Shown in pieces: positions 14,470-22,053 of a DNA stretch of 43,023 bases; position 1 is the stretch's first letter; every line of letters starts with the position of its first letter. Under the pieces are notes generated by a model. It was not told the DNA's origin. It saw only the letters and a list, made by a program, of their open reading frames with translations, and ran no database searches. This DNA is from JBHPGW01 sp042569785 (lineage in GTDB: Bacteria > Planctomycetota > Phycisphaerae > Sedimentisphaerales > Anaerobacaceae). The translations under genes were made by a program, and so were the position numbers. The stretch is taken from assembly GCA_042569785.1 (NCBI GenBank), contig JBHPGW010000018.1:1-43023 (forward strand), in the 5' to 3' direction.

Positions 14470-17184
14470 TTAATCGCTTAGCCAGGTTGGTCCGCATGCT
14501 GTGTCGACTTTCAGGGGGACGTCGAGCTTTATTGCTGTTGTCATTTCGTGTTCGATCCATTTTTGGTGTTTTTGGGCGTCTGCTGTGGGTAACTCGAAGA
14601 CGAGCTCATCGTGTATCTGCAGTGTCATTTTTACAGGAAGGTTATCTGTATCGATCTTTTGCTGGATATTTATCATTGCGACTTTTATCAGGTCGGCGGC
14701 AGAGCCTTGGAGGACTGTGTTGAAAGCCAGGCGTTCGCCCTGGGATCGCTTGTTGAAATTTTTGCTGTTAAGATTAGCGATCTGGCGTCTGCGGTTTAGG
14801 ATCGTTTCGACGTAGCCGGTATTTTTTGCGGTATTGATGACAGAGTCCATGAACTGGCGGATGGAACTGTAGCGGGCGAAATAATCTTCGATGAAATCCT
14901 TGGCTTCTGATTGGCTGATGCCTATCGAGCGAGATAATCCGAACGCGCCCTGGCCGTAAATAATTCCGAAGTTTACCGCTTTGCATCGCGATCGCATTTT
15001 GCTGGTGACTTCTTCCAGGGGCACATCGTAAATTTGCGAAGCGACGAAGCTGTGGATGTCCATGTCGTCTGCGAAGGCTTGTGTCAGGGTTTCATCTTTT
15101 GAAAAATGCGCTAACAGTCTTAGTTCGATCTGTGAATAGTCGGCACTTAAGATAGAGTCGGTTTTTTTGGCGGGTATGAAACTGGCGCGAATTTTTTTGC
15201 CGAGTTCCGTGCGGATCGGGATATTTTGCAGATTGGGGTCGCTGGAACTTAGTCTGCCTGTGGCTGTGATGGTCTGGTTGAACGATGCGTGTACACGATT
15301 TGTTTTCGGGTTGATCAATGAGCCTAATTTGCCGACGTAGGTGTTTTGCAATTTGCTTAGCATTCGGTATTGAAGTACGTGTTCCGCAACGGGATGCTGG
15401 TCGCGGAGTTGATCGAGGACGGCGGCGTCTGTGCTTGGGCCCGATTTGCCTTTGCGGATGGGGGTTAGGCCCAGCCTGTCGAACAGGATCTCTGCCAGTT
15501 GTTTGGGCGAATCGATATTGAAGACAGAGCCGGAAAGTTCGTAAATTTTGTCTTTGAGCTGCTCTAAAGTGTCCGCTATTTCTGTTGACATGTTGCGCAG
15601 CAATGCGGTGTCGATCGATACGCCGTTATACTCCATCGTCGCAAGGACGGAGACTAAAGGCATTTCCAGTTCTTCGAAGAGTTTCTTGAGCGTGGGCTGT
15701 TGGTTGAGTCTTTCTTTTAGGTATTCGTATAGCCTCCAGGTAATGTCGGCATCTTCGGCGGCGTATTCACATGCGGTTTCGGTGTCGACCATATCGAAGG
15801 TTAGCTGGTTTTTGCCTTTGCCGATAACCGCTGAGATCGGGACACACTCATAGTTTAAAAAGTCGATCGCCATGTTGTCCATTGAGTGACTTTTACGCTG
15901 GGGGTCGAGGCAATATGAAGCGACCATCGTGTCGAAGTGAACGCCTTTGACCGGCAGTTGGGCGTTTTGGAGTATGAGCAGGTCGTACTTTATGTTCTGG
16001 CCTATCTTTTTGATGGCGGGGTCGGCGAGTATCGGGGCCAGTTTGTCACGGACCTCGGCGATGTCGAGACACTTTGCGCCGAGCGAGGCCTTTATCGGCA
16101 GATAGTATGCTTTTTGACTTTGCCAGGAAAAACTCATGCCGACTAATTCGGCTCGCATAGCGTTTATGGAAGTGGTTTCGGTATCGACGGCAAAAATCTT
16201 TTGCTTTTTTAGTAGGACGAAAAATTCTTCAAATTTTTGCAGCGTATCTATCAGTTGGTAATCGTGTGGGATGGTTTTGGCGGAATCTGGATTGCCCGGC
16301 TCCCCTGCTGGAGCAGCCTGTGGTGTTTCCAGCGAGATGCCGACTTGCTGGGCCAGTCGGGTAAAGCCGAGCTCACCGAAAATCTTTCCGAGCTTTTTCT
16401 TGTCGGGTTCAGCAAGGGTGAAGGCGTCGTAATCGATATCGATGGGAGCATCGCAATTTATGGTGACAAGCTCCTTGCTCAGTATGGCAAGGTCCCTGGA
16501 ACTTCTTAGGCTTTCGCCTCTTTTGCCTTTTATTTCGTCAGCGTGAGCGTAAAGATTTTCCAGTGAGCCGTATTTTTGTATCCAGGTGATCGCGGTTTTG
16601 GGTCCTACGTCGGGTACGCCAGGTATGTTGTCAGCGGTGTCACCCTGCAGGGCGAGGCAATCGATGAACTGTTCGGGGGTGATCTTCATCTCTGCCATCA
16701 TGGATTTTTCATCTTTGCGAGTGCCTGTCTTGATGTCGAAAGTGAAGACGTGGTCATTTATCAACTGCAGCATGTCTTTATCTTTGGAGCAGATGTACGA
16801 ATCGATATTTTTGTCCGCTGAGTGTTTGGCGAGTGTCCCGATCAGATCGTCAGCCTCGAAGCCTTCGAGCCGGAGTATCGGGATATTCATCGCGGTCAGT
16901 ATCTGCTCGATTGCTTTGATCTGAGCAGGCATATCGTCGGGCATCGGCGGGCGATGGGCCTTGTATTCGGAGTAAATCTTCGTTCTAAAACTCGGCGTCT
17001 TACTGTCCATGGTGACGACGAGCATGTCGGGCTTATAATTTTTGATAAGGCCGAGCATCGCGTTTGTGAAGATGTATGTCGCCTTGGTCGGCTCGCCTGC
17101 CGGGCTGGTCAAAGGCCTCATGGGCGCGTAGTAAGCTGCGTAGATGTGAGCGTGACCATCGATTATATAAAGTGATTTTGCCAT
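14470..17184 (-). CDS. polA: DNA polymerase I (5' nuclease, 3'-5' exonuclease, polymerase)
   Basis: A 904-aa replicative/repair polymerase with all three domains. 5' nuclease (1-290): IIDGHAH, GFEADDLIGTLA (108-119) and SKDKDMLQL (133-141). Proofreading domain (about 325-500) with the catalytic set intact: Asp334/Glu336, NIKYD with Asp401, and YAAED with Tyr474/Asp478. This differs from the many bacterial Pol I proteins that lost proofreading. Polymerase: motif A SADYSQIELR (Asp682), motif B RSRCKAVNFGIIYG (731-744) and motif C LQIHDE (Asp859). The frame is open 43 codons further upstream into the neighbouring GT2 gene, but the ATG at 17184 begins the canonical N-terminus. It lies 56 nt after the GT2 stop. 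Confidence 0.97.
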   Translation of the reverse strand: MAKSLYIIDGHAHIYAAYYAPMRPLTSPAGEPTKATYIFTNAMLGLIKNYKPDMLVVTMDSKTPSFRTKIYSEYKAHRPPMPDDMPAQIKAIEQILTAMNIPILRLEGFEADDLIGTLAKHSADKNIDSYICSKDKDMLQLINDHVFTFDIKTGTRKDEKSMMAEMKITPEQFIDCLALQGDTADNIPGVPDVGPKTAITWIQKYGSLENLYAHADEIKGKRGESLRSSRDLAILSKELVTINCDAPIDIDYDAFTLAEPDKKKLGKIFGELGFTRLAQQVGISLETPQAAPAGEPGNPDSAKTIPHDYQLIDTLQKFEEFFVLLKKQKIFAVDTETTSINAMRAELVGMSFSWQSQKAYYLPIKASLGAKCLDIAEVRDKLAPILADPAIKKIGQNIKYDLLILQNAQLPVKGVHFDTMVASYCLDPQRKSHSMDNMAIDFLNYECVPISAVIGKGKNQLTFDMVDTETACEYAAEDADITWRLYEYLKERLNQQPTLKKLFEELEMPLVSVLATMEYNGVSIDTALLRNMSTEIADTLEQLKDKIYELSGSVFNIDSPKQLAEILFDRLGLTPIRKGKSGPSTDAAVLDQLRDQHPVAEHVLQYRMLSKLQNTYVGKLGSLINPKTNRVHASFNQTITATGRLSSSDPNLQNIPIRTELGKKIRASFIPAKKTDSILSADYSQIELRLLAHFSKDETLTQAFADDMDIHSFVASQIYDVPLEEVTSKMRSRCKAVNFGIIYGQGAFGLSRSIGISQSEAKDFIEDYFARYSSIRQFMDSVINTAKNTGYVETILNRRRQIANLNSKNFNKRSQGERLAFNTVLQGSAADLIKVAMINIQQKIDTDNLPVKMTLQIHDELVFELPTADAQKHQKWIEHEMTTAIKLDVPLKVDTACGPTWLSD

Positions 17185-17240
17185 GAAGCTAACTTTATTT
17201 TTTATAGCTAGTGCTGTCAAGGCAATTAAGTTGGATTGGT

Positions 17241-17987
17241 TTATGAGTCGAACAGTTTTGATCTTATGAGGTTCATTTTTGCCAGGCGGTATTTTGCGGC
17301 GGTGCTCAGGCATCCCAGTCCATATTTTACGCTTCGGCAGAAATTGATCGATGAAGCCTGGCTGAAATATTTGGTCGGACAGCTGACTTCAGCTATTTTG
17401 TAACCGTGCCAGAGTATCTGGGTGAGCATCTGGTTGTCGAATACGAAGTCGTTGGAATTTTTTTCGAGCGGTATTTTTTCGAGCAGTTCACGTGAGAACG
17501 CTCGGTAGCCGGTATGGTATTCCGAGAGCTTTGCTCCGGTCATAATATTCCCGAACAGAGTAAGGAGCCTGTTGGACAGATACCTCCACCATGGCATTCC
17601 GCCTTTTAGTGCGGCTCCTCCGAGAATTCTTGAGCCTAAGACACAGTGGTACAGGCCATTGGCGATCATCGAGGCCATAGCTGGTATCAGCATAGGCGTG
17701 TACTGATAATCCGGATGTACCATAATGACGATATCGGCCTGGTTTTGCATTGCCAGGCGGTAGCAGGTTTTCTGGTTTGCGCCGTAACCAAGATTGTTAT
17801 GATGGGAGTGTACAATAGTATTGGGGAGTTTCTCAGCCATGGCGGCGGTCTTGTCATCGCTGGCATCGTCGACGACGATCACCAGGTCAACGATTTCCTG
17901 TGCCATCACTTCATCGTAAGTTTTTCGCAGTGTCTGCTCGGCATTATAGGCCGGCATAACAACGACAATTTTTTTGCCTTGATACAT
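17241..17987 (-). CDS. Family 2 glycosyltransferase
   Basis: A 248-aa GT-A enzyme: VMPAYNAEQTL (10-20), VVDDASDD (38-45) and, in place of the classical DxD, MVHPDYQYTPML (89-100), typical of a bacterial subgroup close to polyprenyl-phosphate sugar transferases. The C-terminal SINFCRSVKYGLGCL is amphipathic, and no membrane helices follow. It is transcribed away from fhs and precedes polA by 56 nt, a pairing that looks positional only. The acceptor and sugar are unknown. It is clearly distinct from the GT2 at 3679. Confidence 0.85.
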   Translation of the reverse strand: MYQGKKIVVVMPAYNAEQTLRKTYDEVMAQEIVDLVIVVDDASDDKTAAMAEKLPNTIVHSHHNNLGYGANQKTCYRLAMQNQADIVIMVHPDYQYTPMLIPAMASMIANGLYHCVLGSRILGGAALKGGMPWWRYLSNRLLTLFGNIMTGAKLSEYHTGYRAFSRELLEKIPLEKNSNDFVFDNQMLTQILWHGYKIAEVSCPTKYFSQASSINFCRSVKYGLGCLSTAAKYRLAKMNLIRSKLFDS

Positions 17988-18344
17988 ATTAAATTCTCCA
18001 CTGACAGTATAGTTTTTTAAGTGCCAAATGCAACGTTTTAAGTTTTGTTCGCAATTAGCTATAGATGATATTAGAGTTAGAATCGATTCATAATAAAATT
18101 AAAAGTTTGGTAAAAAGTGCTTAGAGTCAGTTTTAAAGCCGGTTATATTGATTGTTTTAGAGGGGGGCTTTGGCGGATAATTGCGGTTTTTGGGATGAAA
18201 GTGGGGGTGTAGCAGAATAATGCAAAAAAAAAGCCTTGCAGTTGTACCTATTTAGCTGGGATTTGGGGATAATGATATGCTCGAGGGAGCGAAGCAGTTG
18301 TAAACAGCGTTCAAAGCTATGATTGTATATATTTGAGGTGAAAT
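17988..18344. other. Divergent intergenic region between the GT2 and fhs genes
   Basis: In 357 nt I find no ORF worth calling. It contains a G-run (18161-18166) and an A-run (18224-18232). I looked for a tetrahydrofolate or cobalamin riboswitch ahead of fhs and saw neither conserved core. GAGGTG lies 5 nt before the fhs ATG as ribosome site. Confidence 0.6.
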
Positions 18345-20111
18345 ATGAAACTTGATGCAACGAAAATGGAAGACTGGGAGATAGCAGAAGCTGCCGAAGA
18401 GAATATGAAGCCAGTTACCCTGTTGGCGGATGAATTGGGGCTCAAAGACGGCGAATTGCTGCCTATGGGGCTTCAATTAGGTAAAGTAGATTATATGAAG
18501 GTGCTCGAACGGTGCAAATCTGTCCCTGATGCCAAGTATATCGATGTTACCGCTATTACGCCGACCCCGTTAGGTGAAGGTAAGACCACTACATCGATGG
18601 GTCTTATCCAGGGGCTTGGCAAGATCGATAAGCGTGTAGTCGGTGCGATACGTCAGCCCAGCGGCGGCCCCACTTTTAATATTAAAGGCTCAGCTGCCGG
18701 CGGGGGGCTTGCTCAGTGTATTCCGCTGACACCATTTTCACTTGGTCTTACAGGTGATATAGACGCTATTACAAACGCGCACAACCTGGCGATGGTGGCT
18801 TTGAGCTCGCGTATGCAGCATGAAAATAACTACGATGACGCACGCCTTGCCAAAAGCAAGATCAACAGGCGTCTGGATATCGACCCAAATAATATTCAGA
18901 TGAAGTGGGTTATGGATTTCTGCGCACAGGCACTTCGCAATATGACTATCGGTAAGGGCGGCAGGATGGACGGCTTTGAGATGGATTCCGGGTTTGCTAT
19001 TACCGTTTCCAGCGAAGTTATGGCGATATTGGCAGTTGCTACAGATCTTAAGGATCTGCGTGAGCGGATGAGTAAGATCGTGGTGGCTTGCGATAAATCC
19101 GGTAACGAAATTACAACCGCTGATCTTGAAGTTGACGGCGCGATGACAGCGTGGATGGTTAAGGCTATCAACCCGAACCTTCTTCAGACTATCGAAGGTC
19201 AGCCTGTATTTGTTCATGCGGGCCCATTTGCTAATATCGCTATCGGACAAAGCTCTATCATCGCTGACAGGATCGGAGTTAAGCTCGGCGATTATCTCGT
19301 TACTGAAAGCGGCTTCGGTGCAGATATCGGTTTTGAAAAGTTCTGGAACCTCAAGTGCAGAATGTCGGGGATCGAGCCGAACGCTGTGGTTCTTGTAGCG
19401 ACTGTCAGGGCCCTTAAAATGCATGGCGGAGGACCGGCGGTTAAGCCTGGAATGGCGCTGGCAGAGGAATATACATCAGAAAATCTTGGATTGCTCGAAA
19501 AGGGATGCTCGAACTTGATCGCTCATATCGAGACAGTCAAGAAGAGCGGTATTAAGCCGGTCGTTTGTATCAACAGTTTTTATACCGACACTAAGGCTGA
19601 GATCGAACTTATCCGCAAAGTAGCTGAAGAGAACGGAGCTTTCGCGGCGTTGTCAGAGCATTGGCTAAAGGGTGGTGAAGGCTCTATCGAGTTGGCTGAA
19701 ACGGTTGTTGCGGCCTGTGAAGAAAAAAGTAACTTCAAGTTTCTCTACGAGTTGGAAACCCCGCTTAGAAAACGAATCGAACTGATCGCCAAGGAAGTTT
19801 ACGGGGCGGATGGTGTGGTATATTCGGATGAGGCGTTGGCAAAGGCAAAGGCTTTCGAGGCTGATCCGGCTTCGGCTAAGTTGGGGACATGTATGGTTAA
19901 GACACATCTTAGTCTCTCGCATGATCCTGACTTGAAAGGTCGTCCTACAGGATGGACGCTTCCGATTCGTGACATTATGGTGTACAGAGGAGCTGGGTTT
20001 ATTGTTCCTGTGGCGGGTGCGATCAAGCTGATGCCTGGTACCGCTTCGAATCCGGCTTATAGGCGGATCGATGTTGACGTTAATACCGGCAAAGTACGCG
20101 GATTGTTTTAA
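18345..20111 (+). CDS. fhs: Formate-tetrahydrofolate ligase
   Basis: A 588-aa cytosolic enzyme that makes 10-formyl-THF from formate, THF and ATP, the entry step of the methyl branch of the Wood-Ljungdahl route and also a source of purine formyl groups. ITPTPLGEGKTTTSMGL (71-87) holds the P-loop, RQPSGGPTFNIKG follows, and ESGFGADIGFEKF and HGGGPAVKPG are the other family blocks. It is slightly longer than the usual ~557 aa because of N-terminal and internal additions. folD follows 45 nt later behind its own AAGGAG, making an fhs-folD unit. Confidence 0.97.
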   Translation: MKLDATKMEDWEIAEAAEENMKPVTLLADELGLKDGELLPMGLQLGKVDYMKVLERCKSVPDAKYIDVTAITPTPLGEGKTTTSMGLIQGLGKIDKRVVGAIRQPSGGPTFNIKGSAAGGGLAQCIPLTPFSLGLTGDIDAITNAHNLAMVALSSRMQHENNYDDARLAKSKINRRLDIDPNNIQMKWVMDFCAQALRNMTIGKGGRMDGFEMDSGFAITVSSEVMAILAVATDLKDLRERMSKIVVACDKSGNEITTADLEVDGAMTAWMVKAINPNLLQTIEGQPVFVHAGPFANIAIGQSSIIADRIGVKLGDYLVTESGFGADIGFEKFWNLKCRMSGIEPNAVVLVATVRALKMHGGGPAVKPGMALAEEYTSENLGLLEKGCSNLIAHIETVKKSGIKPVVCINSFYTDTKAEIELIRKVAEENGAFAALSEHWLKGGEGSIELAETVVAACEEKSNFKFLYELETPLRKRIELIAKEVYGADGVVYSDEALAKAKAFEADPASAKLGTCMVKTHLSLSHDPDLKGRPTGWTLPIRDIMVYRGAGFIVPVAGAIKLMPGTASNPAYRRIDVDVNTGKVRGLF

Positions 20112-20156
20112 TTGATCAATAGAGCTTGTGCTCGATATATAAGGAGTTGGTAATTT

Positions 20157-21044
20157 ATGACAGCGACGATAATTGATGGCAAACAGATAGCCGCTGATAT
20201 GCGGGCTGAACTTAAAACAGAAGTTGCAAAACTTAAAGAGCAGGGCGTAGTACCGGGGCTTGGTGTTATTCTCGTCGGTGCCGATCCTGCTTCGCAATCT
20301 TATGTGACTGCTAAAGAACGTGCCTGTGAGGATATTGGTATCTATTCCGATGACAATCGCCTGGATGCGGATACTACTCAGGAAGAACTGATGGCGTTGG
20401 TGGACAAGATGAACAAGGACCCGAAGATCAACGGTATCCTGGTTCAGCTGCCTTTGCCGAAGGGGCTCAATGAGGCAGAGGTTCTTTTGGCTATCGATCC
20501 GGCTAAGGATGTCGATGGTTTTCATCCGATGAACGTCGGCAAGATGGTTGTGGGTGAAGAGGCGTTTTTACCGTGTACACCACACGGTGTTATCCAGTTG
20601 CTGGCTCGCAGCGGTATCGCTATCGAGGGGGCGGAAGTTGTCATTGTTGGCAGAAGCAATATTGTCGGTAAGCCTTTGGCAAATATGCTTATTCAGAAAA
20701 AGGACATGGCAAACGCTACAGTTACAGTTTGTCATACCCGTACCAAGGATCTTGCCAGCCATGTTAAGCGTGCGGATATTGTTATTGCTGCCACGGGTTG
20801 GCCCAATACCGTTACCGCTGATATGGTCAAGGATGGCGCAGCTGTTATTGACGTCGGCGTTAATCGCGTCGAAGACGCGAGCAAAAAGAGAGGCTATCGT
20901 CTCGTAGGCGATGTGGATTTCGAGGCGGTAAAAGAAAAGGCTTCGTTCATTACTCCGGTACCTGGCGGAGTAGGACCGATGACGATTACCATGCTGCTTT
21001 TCAACACAGTAGAATCAGCAAGAAGAGCGAACAACATAGCATAA
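20157..21044 (+). CDS. folD: Bifunctional methylene-THF dehydrogenase/methenyl-THF cyclohydrolase
   Basis: A 295-aa enzyme interconverting 10-formyl-, methenyl- and methylene-THF with NAD(P). SQSYVTAKERACEDIGI (46-62) carries the catalytic Tyr49 and Lys53. DVDGFHPMNVG and PCTPHGV mark the folate site. VVIVGRSNIVGKPLANML is the Rossmann signature with the nucleotide-phosphate-binding Arg-Ser. PVPGGVGPMTITML ends the domain. Length is normal. It takes the product of fhs next door and is followed by a strong terminator, so the pair is a closed two-gene unit. Confidence 0.97.
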   Translation: MTATIIDGKQIAADMRAELKTEVAKLKEQGVVPGLGVILVGADPASQSYVTAKERACEDIGIYSDDNRLDADTTQEELMALVDKMNKDPKINGILVQLPLPKGLNEAEVLLAIDPAKDVDGFHPMNVGKMVVGEEAFLPCTPHGVIQLLARSGIAIEGAEVVIVGRSNIVGKPLANMLIQKKDMANATVTVCHTRTKDLASHVKRADIVIAATGWPNTVTADMVKDGAAVIDVGVNRVEDASKKRGYRLVGDVDFEAVKEKASFITPVPGGVGPMTITMLLFNTVESARRANNIA

Positions 21045-21070
21045 GAGTACAAGAGCATAAGTAAATGAAA

Positions 21071-21104
21071 AAAAGCCTTCACGATTTTGTGAAGGCTTTT
21101 TTAA
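21071..21104 (+). terminator. Rho-independent terminator of fhs-folD
   Basis: AAAAGCCTTCAC (21071-21082) pairs perfectly with GTGAAGGCTTTT (21089-21100) around a 6-nt loop and runs into a T-tract, 27 nt after the folD stop. Confidence 0.9.
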
Positions 21105-21186
21105 TATGGCCATCATGCGGGCATTTTGTCGATAATATAATAGTTGGTTTTATTTGACAATGGCACTTTCTTTTAAGGAGAAAAAA

Positions 21187-21582
21187 ATGTCAGACGCTCA
21201 AATCTTTCAAGTATTCTCGCTGGTGTACATCGCTGTCGGTATCGGTTTCCTTATCAACTCGGATTTCTATAAAAAACTTTTTGAAGACTTCGTCGAACAC
21301 TCATCAGGGCTGTATCTTGGCGGTATGTTTGCTTTGGTTGTGGGCTACTTAATCGTAGCTTTTCACAACACCTGGACGAAGGATCTGTCGGTAATAATTA
21401 CCGTATTCGGATGGCTCGCTTTGATAAAGGGGGTGTTGATATTCGTTTGCCCGAAGTTAATGATCGCACTGACAAGGACAATAATGGCGAAAAAGAATTT
21501 TCTGCGGATAGAGGCAATAATAGCAATAATCATCGGCCTGCTATTTTCTTTCTTAGGATTCTGCCCTAAAAGCCCTATCTAA
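21187..21582 (+). CDS. Small integral membrane protein, function unknown
   Basis: A 131-aa protein with four hydrophobic stretches (about 5-22, 41-58, 66-86 and 103-124) separated by short charged loops, so a four-helix inner-membrane protein. The upstream frame stays open 11 codons, but AAGGAG lies 8 nt before the ATG at 21187, which fixes the start. It stands alone between two terminators, so it is monocistronic. I do not recognise the family. Confidence 0.75.
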   Translation: MSDAQIFQVFSLVYIAVGIGFLINSDFYKKLFEDFVEHSSGLYLGGMFALVVGYLIVAFHNTWTKDLSVIITVFGWLALIKGVLIFVCPKLMIALTRTIMAKKNFLRIEAIIAIIIGLLFSFLGFCPKSPI

Positions 21583-21610
21583 AAGCCGCGAATGGATTTT
21601 GAGTAAATTA

Positions 21611-21648
21611 AAAAAAGCCTTTAGGGTTTACGTAAAGGCTTTTTTTTG
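21611..21648. terminator. Bidirectional terminator
   Basis: AAAAAAGCCTTTA (21611-21623) and TAAAGGCTTTTTT (21633-21645) form a 13-bp stem with a 9-nt loop, and T-runs follow on both strands. It closes the small membrane protein gene on + and the ferredoxin/tRNA-Glu unit on -. Confidence 0.85.
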
Positions 21649-21659
21649 TGAATTACAAT

Positions 21660-21733
21660 AGCCCCAAGGGGATTCGAACCCCTGTTGCCGGGTTGAAAAC
21701 CCGGTGTCCTAGGCCTACCTAGACGATGGGGCC
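21660..21733 (-). tRNA. tRNA-Glu (anticodon UUC)
   Basis: On the minus strand the sequence folds as a cloverleaf: acceptor GGCCCCA with TGGGGCT (a G-U first pair), anticodon stem CCGGG/CCCGG with loop TTTTCAA (anticodon TTC, 21695-21697), and T-arm AGGGG-TTCGAAT-CCCCT. The D-arm and variable region match the bacterial tRNA-Glu layout (CGTCTAG, GGACA). CCA is not encoded, so it must be added after transcription. The gene begins 7 nt after the ferredoxin stop on the same strand. Confidence 0.95.
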
Positions 21734-21740
21734 AACCTGA

Positions 21741-21914
21741 TTATTCCATCGAGATCGCTTCAACGGGGCATGCCTCTACACAAACAGCGCAGTCGATACA
21801 GCTGTCAGCGTCGATGACAGCCTTTTCACTGTCCATACTGATAGCTTCGCTCGGGCACTCCGGGACACATGATTCACAACCTGTGCATTTTTCTTTATCT
21901 ACATTAGCCGGCAT
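21741..21914 (-). CDS. 2[4Fe-4S] ferredoxin
   Basis: A 57-aa bacterial-type ferredoxin, a soluble low-potential electron carrier. Two C-x2-C-x2-C-x3-CP motifs are intact: Cys10, 13, 16, 20 and Cys39, 42, 45, 49. The frame opens 9 codons further upstream, but AAAGGA precedes the ATG at 21914, and this start gives the usual length. Such ferredoxins suit an anaerobic metabolism, in line with fhs and the corrinoid protein. tRNA-Glu follows within 7 nt, so the transcript is probably shared and must be processed. Confidence 0.93.
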   Translation of the reverse strand: MPANVDKEKCTGCESCVPECPSEAISMDSEKAVIDADSCIDCAVCVEACPVEAISME

Positions 21915-22053
21915 TTCTATATTCCTTTCAAAAAACGACAATACTTTACCGAGCAGAGAATCTTACATGATTATGGGGAAATTACAACAACTTTTTTTAA
22001 AAAATCGCCCGTGTCGACTAATGTTTCGCGAAAAAGTGCTTCACGGCTTTTTT

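Noticed and set aside
17185..17313. 43-codon N-terminal extension of polA
   Set aside because: It overlaps the GT2 coding sequence and adds residues that no Pol I has. The ATG at 17184 begins the canonical 5'-nuclease domain.
17988..18344. Possible riboswitch (THF or cobalamin) upstream of fhs
   Set aside because: I could not find the conserved core sequences of either class by eye.
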